Shown piece after piece: positions 1-6,945 of a stretch of 22,545 bases of DNA; the stretch's first letter is position 1, and each line of letters starts with the position of its first letter. The notes under the pieces were generated by a model that did no database searches, was not told the origin of the DNA, and was given only the letters and a program-made list of their open reading frames with translations. This stretch comes from JAXHUH01 sp034211175 (GTDB lineage Bacteria; Actinomycetota; Acidimicrobiia; Acidimicrobiales; CAIXPF01). The stretch lies in assembly GCA_034211175.1 (NCBI GenBank), contig JAXHUH010000196.1:1-22545 (forward strand). The letters are read 5' to 3'. A program made the position numbers and the translations under genes.

Positions 1-529
1 GAGGAGGCGGCGGCGCGCCCGGTCCGGGCGGCGGCGCGGGAGCGCCTCCGGCCGGTGGGGCCATGCCCGGAGGGGGCGGCGGGGCCGCCGCCATGGGTGT
101 CGGCACGTGGGCGAGGGCGAACGCGTCTGCGGGGAGCGCCGGATCGTCCTCGGGGACGATGGTGGTCCGGCCGACGGAGTCCGCACTCAGGCGTGCCTCG
201 AGCGCCTCCTCGTTGGCCCGGTCGGCCCGGGCGCGGAGATCGTCGAGCTCCCGCTCGAGCCGGGCCGCCTCGGCCCTGGCCCGATTGGTCTCGTCCTCGA
301 GATGCCGGAGCGCACGAGCGACCGATGCCGCGGCGCCACCCAGAGCGTCGGCGCGCTCGGTGGCCGCCTGGTGGGTCTCGTCGACGGCATCCGCGGCGCG
401 GAGCGTCTCGACCGCCAGTTGCTCGGCCCGCCGTGCTTCGTTCTCCAGCTCCTCGGCCGACCCGTCTTCGCCTGCGGCTCCGAAGGTGGGTCGGAGCCAG
501 CGTCGGAAGAACGTCCGCCGTCGCTGCAT
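1..529 (-). CDS. Coiled-coil, proline-rich protein of unknown function (3' end outside window)
   Basis: I do not recognise this gene. The minus strand is open from an ATG at 529-527 to the window edge without a stop (176 codons), so the C-terminus is missing. A near-perfect Shine-Dalgarno GGAGGA lies at 540-535 on the minus strand, five bases before the ATG, and decides the start. The product begins with a short basic stretch (MQRRRTFFRRWLRP), continues from about residue 23 to 118 as an Ala/Glu/Arg-rich segment with heptad-like spacing that should form a long coiled coil, and ends in a tail very rich in Pro, Gly and Ala from about residue 135. No signal peptide or membrane segment is visible. 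It is transcribed divergently from rpsL. Its function cannot be deduced; a scaffold or cell-division-type role would be speculation. Confidence 0.75.
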   Translation of the reverse strand, partial: MQRRRTFFRRWLRPTFGAAGEDGSAEELENEARRAEQLAVETLRAADAVDETHQAATERADALGGAAASVARALRHLEDETNRARAEAARLERELDDLRARADRANEEALEARLSADSVGRTTIVPEDDPALPADAFALAHVPTPMAAAPPPPPGMAPPAGGAPAPPPGPGAPPPP

Positions 530-764
530 GTCGGTCCTCCAGTTTCTGCCGTCAGCGCTCGGCAGGACGGACCGGGTCGCTGGCCCGCCAGTTGGCAGGA
601 TACTGGTGACCTGCGTGAATCCGACGGTCGCTGGCGGCCACGGCCTGATAACCTCAAGGTCACGCGCGCCCGACCAGCTGAGGCCGCGCCTCGGGGCCGC
701 CGGGATCGGCGCCGCCGTCGACAACGTCGACGCGGCGGGATCGGTGGCCCCGGTGTTGCGCGGT
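530..764. other. Divergent intergenic region upstream of the rpsL promoter
   Basis: No gene is supported in this part of the 346-base gap between the left-edge gene and rpsL. It holds a long inverted repeat at 710-737 (12 pairs, one bulged C, three-base centre AAC) flanked by direct repeats CGGGATCGG at 701-709 and 736-744. A second direct repeat, GGTCGCTGGC, lies at 575-584 and 626-635. On the minus strand a -10-like TATCCT (602-597) could serve the left-edge gene, but no matching -35 box is seen. Confidence 0.5.
710..737. repeat. Inverted repeat upstream of the str-operon promoter
   Basis: The core GTCGAC-AAC-GTCGAC (717-731) is extended by CGCCG/CGGCG-type pairing to 12 pairs with one unpaired C at 715. 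It sits about 30 bases upstream of the -35 box of the rpsL promoter. It could be an operator for a dimeric regulator. It could equally be a hairpin formed by transcripts entering from the left. Confidence 0.4.
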
Positions 765-793
765 TTGAACTGGTCGGCTCAGCAGCGTATGAT
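765..793 (+). promoter_or_regulatory. rpsL / str-operon promoter (sigma70-type)
   Basis: The -35 box TTGAAC (765-770) and -10 box TATGAT (788-793) are separated by exactly 17 bases. Each box differs from the consensus by one or two bases, which is rare in such GC-rich DNA. Transcription would start near position 800, giving a leader of about 75 bases before the rpsL GTG. Confidence 0.8.
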
Positions 794-875
794 TGCGCGC
801 GCGTCGATGTGGGCGTTCTGCGCGCCTCCGTACGCAGTCGCCCGCCGCCGCACCTTCGAAGTCGAGAGGATCTTC

Positions 876-1247
<372 letters not shown>

Positions 1248-1248
1248 G

Positions 1249-1719
1249 GTGCCTCGCAAGGGACCTGCGCCGCGTCGGGAGCTCATGCCCGACCCCATCT
1301 ACCGCTCCGTGCTCGTCACGCAGCTCGTGAACAAGATCCTCGTCCGCGGCAAGCGGTCGACGGCCGAGCGCATCGTCTACGGCGCCCTCGACACCGTCGC
1401 CGAGAAGACCGGCGGCGACCCGATCTCCGCGCTCAAGCGTGCGGTCGACAACGTGAAGCCCCAGCTCGAGGTCAAGAGCCGTCGGGTCGGCGGCGCCACC
1501 TACCAGGTGCCGGTCGAAGTCCGGGCCCGCCGTGCCAACACGCTCGCCATCCGCTGGATCGTCGGGTACTCCCGCCAGCGCCGGGAGCGCACCATGTCCG
1601 ATCGCCTGGCCAACGAGCTCCTCGACGCGTCGAACGGCGTCGGAGCCTCGATCAAGCGCCGCGAGGACATGCACAAGATGGCCGACTCGAACAAGGCATT
1701 CGCCCACTACCGCTGGTGA
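1249..1719 (+). CDS. rpsG: 30S ribosomal protein S7
   Basis: S7 is a primary 16S rRNA-binding protein that organises the head of the 30S subunit and contacts tRNA at the E site. The product has 156 residues, the usual length, with the conserved N-terminal half (NKILVRGKRSTAERIVYGAL) and the GGATYQVPVEVR segment followed by RRANTLAIRW. The start is GTG 1249, one base after the rpsL stop; its Shine-Dalgarno AAGGAGGG (1236-1243) lies inside the end of rpsL, so the two genes are probably translationally coupled. An upstream in-frame start would overlap rpsL and is not supported. In other bacteria S7 is the autoregulator of this operon; the hairpin after this gene could be relevant. Confidence 0.98.
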   Translation: MPRKGPAPRRELMPDPIYRSVLVTQLVNKILVRGKRSTAERIVYGALDTVAEKTGGDPISALKRAVDNVKPQLEVKSRRVGGATYQVPVEVRARRANTLAIRWIVGYSRQRRERTMSDRLANELLDASNGVGASIKRREDMHKMADSNKAFAHYRW

Positions 1720-1725
1720 GCGCTG

Positions 1726-1751
1726 CGTCCACGGCCCGTGAGCCGTGGACG
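1726..1751 (+). terminator. Hairpin between rpsG and fusA
   Basis: A perfect 10-bp stem (CGTCCACGGC with GCCGTGGACG) closes a 6-base loop, beginning seven bases after the rpsG stop. No U-run follows. It may be a partial terminator or attenuator that sets the ratio of S12/S7 to EF-G, an mRNA-stabilising or processing structure, or a binding site for S7. The remaining bases to fusA (1752-1858) show no clear promoter. Confidence 0.45.
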
Positions 1752-1858
1752 GCCCCGGGGTCCGGCCTCGGGTGATGGTCGATGTCGTGCCCGGCTCCGC
1801 CGATCAGGCACCCGATCATCAGTGGTTCGCTTCGACACCCCCACGACACGAGAGAACG

Positions 1859-3943
1859 ATGGCTGACAGGCATCCCCTCGAGAAGACCCGCAACATCGGC
1901 ATCATGGCCCACATCGACGCGGGCAAGACGACGACGACCGAGCGGATCCTCTTCTACACGGGGCGCAACTACAAGATCGGTGAGGTCCACGAAGGCGCCG
2001 CGACCATGGACTGGATGGTCCAGGAGCAGGAGCGCGGCATCACCATCACGTCGGCTGCCACGACGTGCTTCTGGCGCGAGCATCGCGTCAACATCATCGA
2101 CACGCCCGGTCACGTCGACTTCACCGTCGAGGTCGAGCGCTCGCTGCGCGTCCTCGACGGCGCCGTCGCCGTCTTCGACGGCGTCGCCGGTGTCGAGCCC
2201 CAGACCGAGACGGTCTGGCGGCAGGCGAACAAGTACCGCGTGCCGCGCCTGTGCTTCATCAACAAGATGGACCGCCTCGGCGCGGACTTCTTCGGGGCAC
2301 TGGACTCCATCAAGGAGCGCCTCCAGGCGAACACCGCCGTGATCCAGCTGCCGATCGGCGCCGAGGGCAACTACACCGGCGTCGTCGACCTCGTGGAGAT
2401 GCGGGCCATCGTCTGGCACGACGAGGAGCTCGGCGCCAAGTTCACCTTCGAGGACATCCCGGCCGACCTCGCCGACCAGGCCGAGGAGTACCGGCACGAG
2501 CTCATCGACGTGCTCTCGACCGTCGACGAGAACATCCTCGAGAAGTACGTCGGTGAGGAGGAGATCTCCGCCGAGGACATCCGCGTCGCGCTCCGCAAGG
2601 GCACGACGGCCAACGAGATCGTCCCGGTCCTCAACGGCACCGCGTTCAAGAACAAGGGCGTGCAGCCGCTCCTCGACGCCGTCGTGGACTACCTCCCGTC
2701 CCCGCTGGACCTCCCGCCGGTCGAGGGCACCAACACCCGCGGCGACGAGACGCTCACCCGCAAGGCCGCCGACGACGAGCCGTTCGCAGCGTTGGCGTTC
2801 AAGATCATGACCGACCCTCACGTCGGCCGCCTCACCTACTTCCGCGTGTACAGCGGCACCCTCGAGAAGGGTGGCCAGATCCTGAACACGCGCACGGGCA
2901 ACAAGGAGCGCGTGGGCCGCATCCTCGAGATGCACGCCAACAGCCGTGAGGACCGCGAGATCGTCCGCGCCGGTGACATCGTCGCCGGCATCGGCCTCAA
3001 GAACACCCGCACGGGCGACACGCTGTCCGACCCGAACAAGCAGATCGTGCTCGAGCAGCTCGAGTTCCCCGAGCCGGTGATCCACGTCGCGGTCGAGCCC
3101 AAGACCAAGGCCGACCAGGACAAGCTGTCGAAGGCCCTCGCCGCGCTGGCGGAGGAGGACCCGACCTTCCAGGTGCGCACCGACGAGGACACCGGCCAGA
3201 CGGTGATCTCCGGCATGGGCGAGCTCCACCTCGAGGTGCTGGTCGACCGCATGCTGCGCGAGTTCCGCGTCGATGCGTCGGTCGGCCGTCCGCAGGTCGC
3301 CTACCGCGAGACCATCACCCGCACGGTCGAGAAGTGCGAGTACCGCCACGTCAAGCAGACCGGTGGTGCCGGCCAGTTCGCCCACGTGGTCATCATGCTG
3401 GAGCCGACCGGCCCCGGCGGCGGCTACGAGTTCGTCGACAAGATCACCGGCGGCCGCATCCCCAAGGAGTACATCCCCGCGGTCGACCAGGGGATCCAGG
3501 AGGCGCTGACGAGCGGCGTGCTCGCCGGCTACCCCACGGTCGACGTGCGGGCGACGCTGGTCGACGGCTCGGCCCACGACGTCGACTCGTCCGAGATGGC
3601 GTTCAAGATCGCCGGCTCGATGGTGTTCAAGGAGGCTGCGGGCAAGGGCCAGCCGGTCCTGCTCGAGCCGATCATGAAGGTCGAGGTGACGACGCCCGAG
3701 GACTACATGGGCGACGTCATCGGCGACCTCTCGTCGCGGCGCGGTCGCGTCGGCGGCATGGTGCAGCGGGGCAACAGCCAGGTGGTCAACGCCGAGGTGC
3801 CCCTGTCGGAGATGTTCGGTTACGCCACCGACCTCCGTTCTCGCACCCAGGGTCGGGCGACCTACGTCATGCAGTTCGACTCCTACCAGCAGACGCCGTC
3901 GAGCGTCCAGGAGGAGATCGTCAAGCGTGTCCGCGGCGAGTGA
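1859..3943 (+). CDS. fusA: Elongation factor G
   Basis: EF-G is the GTPase that drives translocation of mRNA and tRNAs on the ribosome and, with RRF, splits post-termination ribosomes. The 694-residue product is the normal length. The GTPase motifs are intact: AHIDAGKTT (17-25, P-loop), ERGITI (switch I end, 58-63), DTPGH (81-85) and NKMD (135-138). Domains II to V follow, with the characteristic GMGELHLEV and the domain IV segment KQTGGAGQFAHV. The start is ATG 1859 with GAGAG at 1850-1854; a 38-codon upstream extension in the same frame is not EF-G-like. Codon use is strongly biased to C/G-ending codons, unlike the following tuf. It is separated from rpsG by 139 bases and from tuf by 136 bases. 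Confidence 0.98.
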   Translation: MADRHPLEKTRNIGIMAHIDAGKTTTTERILFYTGRNYKIGEVHEGAATMDWMVQEQERGITITSAATTCFWREHRVNIIDTPGHVDFTVEVERSLRVLDGAVAVFDGVAGVEPQTETVWRQANKYRVPRLCFINKMDRLGADFFGALDSIKERLQANTAVIQLPIGAEGNYTGVVDLVEMRAIVWHDEELGAKFTFEDIPADLADQAEEYRHELIDVLSTVDENILEKYVGEEEISAEDIRVALRKGTTANEIVPVLNGTAFKNKGVQPLLDAVVDYLPSPLDLPPVEGTNTRGDETLTRKAADDEPFAALAFKIMTDPHVGRLTYFRVYSGTLEKGGQILNTRTGNKERVGRILEMHANSREDREIVRAGDIVAGIGLKNTRTGDTLSDPNKQIVLEQLEFPEPVIHVAVEPKTKADQDKLSKALAALAEEDPTFQVRTDEDTGQTVISGMGELHLEVLVDRMLREFRVDASVGRPQVAYRETITRTVEKCEYRHVKQTGGAGQFAHVVIMLEPTGPGGGYEFVDKITGGRIPKEYIPAVDQGIQEALTSGVLAGYPTVDVRATLVDGSAHDVDSSEMAFKIAGSMVFKEAAGKGQPVLLEPIMKVEVTTPEDYMGDVIGDLSSRRGRVGGMVQRGNSQVVNAEVPLSEMFGYATDLRSRTQGRATYVMQFDSYQQTPSSVQEEIVKRVRGE

Positions 3944-4079
3944 TCGCCGCTCCGACCCACCAATGACCAGACCTGCGTGTCGCCCGTCGCCGACGGTCGC
4001 CACGTGCGAGGCCTGACACCCGACCACAGCAGCCACCCCGTCGGACCGGGGGCGAGCAACTCAGAGAGGCAGATAGCAG

Positions 4080-5270
4080 ATGGCCAAGTCGAAGTTCGAG
4101 CGGACGAAGCCCCATTTGAATGTTGGGACGATGGGGCACATCGATCATGGGAAGACGACGCTCACTGCGGCCATTACCAAGGTGTTGTCCGAGCAGGTTG
4201 GTGGGTCGACGTCGTTCACTGAGTTCGCTGATATCGACAAGGCTCCTGAGGAGCGTGAGCGCGGTATCACGATCAACATTTCGCATGTGGAGTACGAGAC
4301 GGAGAACCGTCATTACGCGCATGTGGACATGCCGGGTCATGCTGATTACATCAAGAACATGATCACGGGTGCTGCGCAGGTGGATGGCGCGATTTTGGTG
4401 GTGTCGGCGACGGATGGTCCGATGCCGCAGACTCGTGAGCATGTGGTGTTGGCGCGTCAGGTTGGTGTGCCGTCGATCGTGGTTGCCTTGAACAAGGTGG
4501 ACATGGTTGATGATGAGGAGCTTCTGGATCTGGTGGAGCTCGAGGTTCGGGAGCTTCTGAGCGAGTACGAGTTCCCGGGTGATGACACGCCGGTGGTTCG
4601 GGTGTCGGCGTTGAAGGCTCTGGAGGGCGATGCTGATGCGGCGTCGCAGGTGATGGAGCTGATGGCGGCGGTGGATGAGTATGTGCCGACGCCGGATCGT
4701 GATGTTGATCTGCCGTTCTTGATGCCGATCGAGGATGTGTTCACGATCACGGGTCGTGGCACGGTGGTGACGGGTCGGATCGAGCAGGGGATCTTGAAGG
4801 TCGGCGACGAGATCGAGATCGTCGGGATCAAGGACACGCAGAAGACGACGTGTACTGGTGTGGAGATGTTCCGGAAGCTGCTCGATGAGGGGCAGGCCGG
4901 GGACAACATCGGTGCGTTGTTGCGGGGTACGAAGAAGGAAGACGTCGAGCGTGGTCAGGTGTTGGCCAAGCCGGGGTCGATCACTCCGCATACGCAGTTC
5001 GAGGCGCAGGTGTATGTGTTGACGACGGCTGAGGGTGGTCGTCACAAGCCGTTCTTCGCGAATTATCGGCCGCAGTTCTATTTCCGTACGACGGATGTGA
5101 CGGGGACGATTGCGTTGCCGGCTGGTACGGAGATGTGCATGCCGGGTGATACGACGCAGATGTCGGTGGAGCTGATCCAGCCGATCGCGATGGAGGAGGG
5201 GTTGCGGTTCGCGATCCGTGAGGGGGGTCGTACGGTTGGTGCGGGTCGGGTGACCAAGATCAACGTCTGA
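4080..5270 (+). CDS. tuf: Elongation factor Tu
   Basis: EF-Tu is the GTPase that delivers aminoacyl-tRNA to the ribosomal A site. The 396-residue product shows GHIDHGKT (19-26), ERGITI (60-65), DMPGH (83-87) and NKVD (138-141), then domains II and III ending in REGGRTVGAGRVTKI. The start is ATG 4080 with AGAGAGG at 4063-4069. It is the last gene of the str cluster. The odd point is codon use: I count 14 TTG leucine codons here but noticed only one in the longer fusA, and Asp is GAT 19 times versus GAC 8. Val is mostly GTG or GTT, and His is mostly CAT. A short stretch near 4799-4840 looks like the neighbours instead. This points to transfer, gene conversion with a second copy, or special selection. 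The protein itself looks fully functional. Confidence 0.98.
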   Translation: MAKSKFERTKPHLNVGTMGHIDHGKTTLTAAITKVLSEQVGGSTSFTEFADIDKAPEERERGITINISHVEYETENRHYAHVDMPGHADYIKNMITGAAQVDGAILVVSATDGPMPQTREHVVLARQVGVPSIVVALNKVDMVDDEELLDLVELEVRELLSEYEFPGDDTPVVRVSALKALEGDADAASQVMELMAAVDEYVPTPDRDVDLPFLMPIEDVFTITGRGTVVTGRIEQGILKVGDEIEIVGIKDTQKTTCTGVEMFRKLLDEGQAGDNIGALLRGTKKEDVERGQVLAKPGSITPHTQFEAQVYVLTTAEGGRHKPFFANYRPQFYFRTTDVTGTIALPAGTEMCMPGDTTQMSVELIQPIAMEEGLRFAIREGGRTVGAGRVTKINV

Positions 5271-5282
5271 GGGCCGAGTCCC

Positions 5283-5303
5283 GGGGCCGCCTCGAGCGGC
5301 CCC
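5283..5303 (+). terminator. First hairpin after tuf
   Basis: An 8-bp GC stem (GGGGCCGC with GCGGCCCC) with the five-base loop CTCGA starts 12 bases after the tuf stop. There is no U-run. Together with the longer hairpin that follows it probably ends the str transcript. Confidence 0.5.
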
Positions 5304-5323
5304 CGCCCGACGAGGACCGCGCT

Positions 5324-5361
5324 GTCGTGGGCCTTCTTCCGCCCGGGAGAAGGCCCACGAT
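5324..5361 (+). terminator. Long hairpin between tuf and the sigma factor gene
   Basis: The core is a perfect 13-bp stem, TCGTGGGCCTTCT (5325-5337) with AGAAGGCCCACGA (5348-5360). Two G-U pairs and two C-G pairs extend it to 17 pairs around a GCCC tetraloop (5341-5344). No U-run follows. It is probably the main str-operon terminator of the U-less type common in Actinobacteria. Its last base is only eight bases before the Shine-Dalgarno of the sigma gene, so read-through mRNA would carry this structure directly in front of that gene. Confidence 0.65.
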
Positions 5362-5384
5362 CAGCGGTCGGAGGTGTAACGAGC

Positions 5385-5984
5385 GTGGCGATCGCCGAGT
5401 CTGAACCGTCGATGAGCAAGGAGCTCGAAGAGCTCGTCGACGAAGCGAGGCAGGGGAACCGTGAGGCGTTCGACAGCCTGGTGCGCGCCACCTACGCCGA
5501 GACCTACACCCTCGCCTTCCGGCTCACCGGCAACGACGAGGACGCCAGCGACGTGGTCCAGGAGGCGTACCTGCGCGCCTACCGGGGGCTGCGGCGCTTC
5601 CGCGGCGACGCCCGCTTCACGACGTGGCTCTACCGGATCACCGCGAACTGCGCGTCGACCCACCTCGGGCGCCGCAACCGGGACCGCCACGACGAGCTCG
5701 ACGACGACGAGCCCGTGGCGGACGTGAGTGGCCGGGGTGATCCGGAGACGTCAGCAAACACCGTCGACCTCCGCGCCCAGCTGGTGGAGGCGCTCTCCGA
5801 GCTTCCTGCACGCCTTCGCGCCGTTGTCGTTCTCAGGGACATCTATGACCTACCTCACGAGGCCATCGCCGCCGAGCTCGGGATCTCCGAGACGGCAGCG
5901 AAGGTCCGACTCCACCGCGCCCGACGCCGACTCCGCGAGCGTCTGTATCCCCTTCGAGGCGAGGAGGAAGCGCGTGCGGTGTGA
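5385..5984 (+). CDS. ECF-type RNA polymerase sigma factor
   Basis: This is a group 4 (ECF) sigma factor that would direct RNA polymerase to a stress or envelope regulon. The 199-residue product has region 2 at about residues 25-95 (GNDEDASDVVQEAYLRAYRG and FTTWLYRITANCA), an acidic linker (about 100-130) and region 4 at about 135-190 (ELPARLRAVVVLRDIYDL, then the helix-turn-helix HEAIAAELGISETAAKVRLH). Regions 1.1 and 3 are absent, as expected. The start is GTG 5385 with GGAGG at 5370-5374; ATG 5412 is a possible shorter start but has no good Shine-Dalgarno. The last codons overlap the anti-sigma gene. The overlap shows that the two products are made together. Which signal it answers cannot be read from the sequence. 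Confidence 0.95.
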   Translation: MAIAESEPSMSKELEELVDEARQGNREAFDSLVRATYAETYTLAFRLTGNDEDASDVVQEAYLRAYRGLRRFRGDARFTTWLYRITANCASTHLGRRNRDRHDELDDDEPVADVSGRGDPETSANTVDLRAQLVEALSELPARLRAVVVLRDIYDLPHEAIAAELGISETAAKVRLHRARRRLRERLYPLRGEEEARAV

Positions 5985-6339
5985 GGACATCGCAGGCCAC
6001 CTCTCCGACGCCGCCGACGGCCGGGTCACCCTCGATGCGGAAGCCCGGGCCCACGTCGACACCTGCCTGCGCTGCCAGGCCGAGGTCGTGCAGTACCGCA
6101 AGCTCCTCCGGGCCCTGCGGTCGCTGCGCACCGATGTGCTTGAGCCGGCCCCCGGGCTCCTCACCGAGGTCCTCGCCGGCCTCGAGGAGGCCGGGGAGCG
6201 TCAGGCCGTGCGCAACCTCCTCCACGGCCGCCGCGCCGCCTACGTGGGCGGCCTCGCCGCGGCGACCGCCGCGGGAGCGGCCGGTGCGATCGTGATCGCG
6301 AACCTCTCGCGGCGGGGCCGGGTCCGGCTCGCGTCCTGA
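5974..6339 (+). CDS. Membrane-anchored zinc-finger anti-sigma factor
   Basis: The 121-residue product is the likely inhibitor of the sigma factor encoded just before it. It has a ZAS-type zinc motif: Cys3 and His9 near the N-terminus and the diagnostic HVDTCLRC (His27-x3-Cys31-x2-Cys34), which commonly marks redox- or envelope-responsive anti-sigma factors. A single Ala/Gly-rich hydrophobic segment at about residues 88-111 should cross the membrane, leaving only about ten residues outside, so there is no extracytoplasmic sensor domain. The start is GTG 5974, which overlaps the sigma gene by 11 bases and has GAGGAGGAAG at 5961-5970. An earlier in-frame start would lie deep inside the sigma gene and give a non-conserved extension. 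Release may be by thiol oxidation at the zinc site or by proteolysis; that is inference. Confidence 0.85.
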   Translation: MRCEDIAGHLSDAADGRVTLDAEARAHVDTCLRCQAEVVQYRKLLRALRSLRTDVLEPAPGLLTEVLAGLEEAGERQAVRNLLHGRRAAYVGGLAAATAAGAAGAIVIANLSRRGRVRLAS

Positions 6340-6341
6340 GG

Positions 6342-6360
6342 CCCGTCGGCGCCCGGCGGG
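6342..6360 (+). terminator. Hairpin after the anti-sigma gene
   Basis: An 8-bp stem (CCCGTCGG with CCGGCGGG, one G-U pair) with a three-base loop starts two bases after the stop. A weaker bulged hairpin follows at 6362-6386. No U-run is present. It is a plausible terminator for the sigma/anti-sigma unit. Confidence 0.4.
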
Positions 6361-6414
6361 ATCGCCGTCACCCTCTGCGGTGGCGACCGATGGCCGGGCC
6401 GTCTGCGGACGGGC

Positions 6415-6420
6415 TAAGCT
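6415..6420 (+). promoter_or_regulatory. -10 box for tRNA-Trp (and secE-nusG)
   Basis: TAAGCT lies 40 bases before the mature tRNA, predicting a start near 6427 and a short 5' leader for RNase P to remove. No convincing -35 hexamer is seen 16-18 bases upstream, so this is a weak call. Confidence 0.35.
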
Positions 6421-6460
6421 GGTCCGGCACGTCGATGGCCCGCGGGCTGTTTCGGCGCGG

Positions 6461-6533
6461 AGGGCAGTAGCTCAATTGGTAGAGCACCGGTCTCCAAAAC
6501 CGGCGGTTGGGGGTTCAAGTCCCTCCTGCCCTG
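6461..6533 (+). tRNA. tRNA-Trp (anticodon CCA)
   Basis: The cloverleaf is complete. The acceptor stem pairs AGGGCAG (6461-6467) with CTGCCCT (6526-6532), with discriminator G at 6533. The D arm contains TAGCTCAATTGGTAGAGCA. The anticodon stem CCGGT/ACCGG encloses loop CTCCAAA with CCA at 6494-6496, and the T arm contains GGTTCAAGT. CCA is not encoded at the 3' end. tRNA-Trp directly before secE-nusG is a common arrangement in Actinobacteria and other bacteria. Confidence 0.97.
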
Positions 6534-6538
6534 CTCGT

Positions 6539-6560
6539 GTCGTCAGCCGTCACTGACGAC
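6539..6560 (+). terminator. First hairpin after tRNA-Trp
   Basis: A perfect 8-bp stem (GTCGTCAG with CTGACGAC) and a six-base loop start five bases after the tRNA. It is either a partial terminator or a processing signal that separates the tRNA from the secE mRNA. Confidence 0.45.
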
Positions 6561-6565
6561 GTCTC

Positions 6566-6595
6566 GGCCCGGCCGACGCACCCGGTCGGCGGGCC
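6566..6595 (+). terminator. Second hairpin between tRNA-Trp and secE
   Basis: Eleven GC-rich pairs (GGCCC-G-GCCGAC with GTCGGC-GGGCC), interrupted by one bulged G at 6571, close a seven-base loop. It follows the first hairpin by five bases and precedes secE by 47 bases. There is no U-run. Confidence 0.4.
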
Positions 6596-6642
6596 CGGAC
6601 CGACCGCAGCAAGGTCGCCCCGATCAGCGAAGGCACACACCC

Positions 6643-6945
6643 ATGGCGATGAACCGAGAGCAGAAGCGCCTCATGCAGCGGCAGGGGCACGTCGACGCCG
6701 ACGGCCAGCCGGTCGCGCGTCAGCGTGAGCGCCCCAACCAGCCGCGCCAGCGCCAGGAGCGGACGTCGCCGATCCAGTTCGCGCGGGAGGTCCGCCAGGA
6801 GCTCCGCAAGGTCGCGTGGCCCAGCCGCTCCGAGGTCGTCAACTACGCCGTCGTCGTGCTGATCACGCTGATCGTCATGACCGTGTTCATCGCCGCCATC
6901 GACTGGGTCTTCGGCGAGGCGATCCTCTGGCTGTTCAACGTCTGA
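6643..6945 (+). CDS. secE: Preprotein translocase subunit SecE
   Basis: SecE clamps the SecY channel in the cytoplasmic membrane and is essential for protein export. The 100-residue product has the actinobacterial single-helix form: a charged cytoplasmic N-terminus, the amphipathic conserved segment VRQELRKVAWPSRSEVVNY (50-68) and one membrane helix at about 68-90. ATG 6643 is preceded by a modest GAAGG at 6629-6633; a second ATG two codons downstream is possible. The stop TGA overlaps the nusG ATG by one base (TGATG), so the pair is translationally coupled. Confidence 0.96.
   Translation: MAMNREQKRLMQRQGHVDADGQPVARQRERPNQPRQRQERTSPIQFAREVRQELRKVAWPSRSEVVNYAVVVLITLIVMTVFIAAIDWVFGEAILWLFNV

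Noticed and set aside
63..875. N-terminal extension of the rpsL frame back to position 63
   Set aside because: The extension is not S12-like and runs antisense through the left-edge gene. GTG 876 has a Shine-Dalgarno and gives a standard S12.
1652..4036. 794-codon open frame antisense to fusA
   Set aside because: It is a shadow of strong codon bias in GC-rich DNA; the composition (Leu/Val/Asp/Arg/His-rich) shows no family, and EF-G on the plus strand is unambiguous.
4038..4055. CCCC/GGGG pairing in the fusA-tuf spacer as a terminator
   Set aside because: Only four pairs and no U-run; too weak to support.
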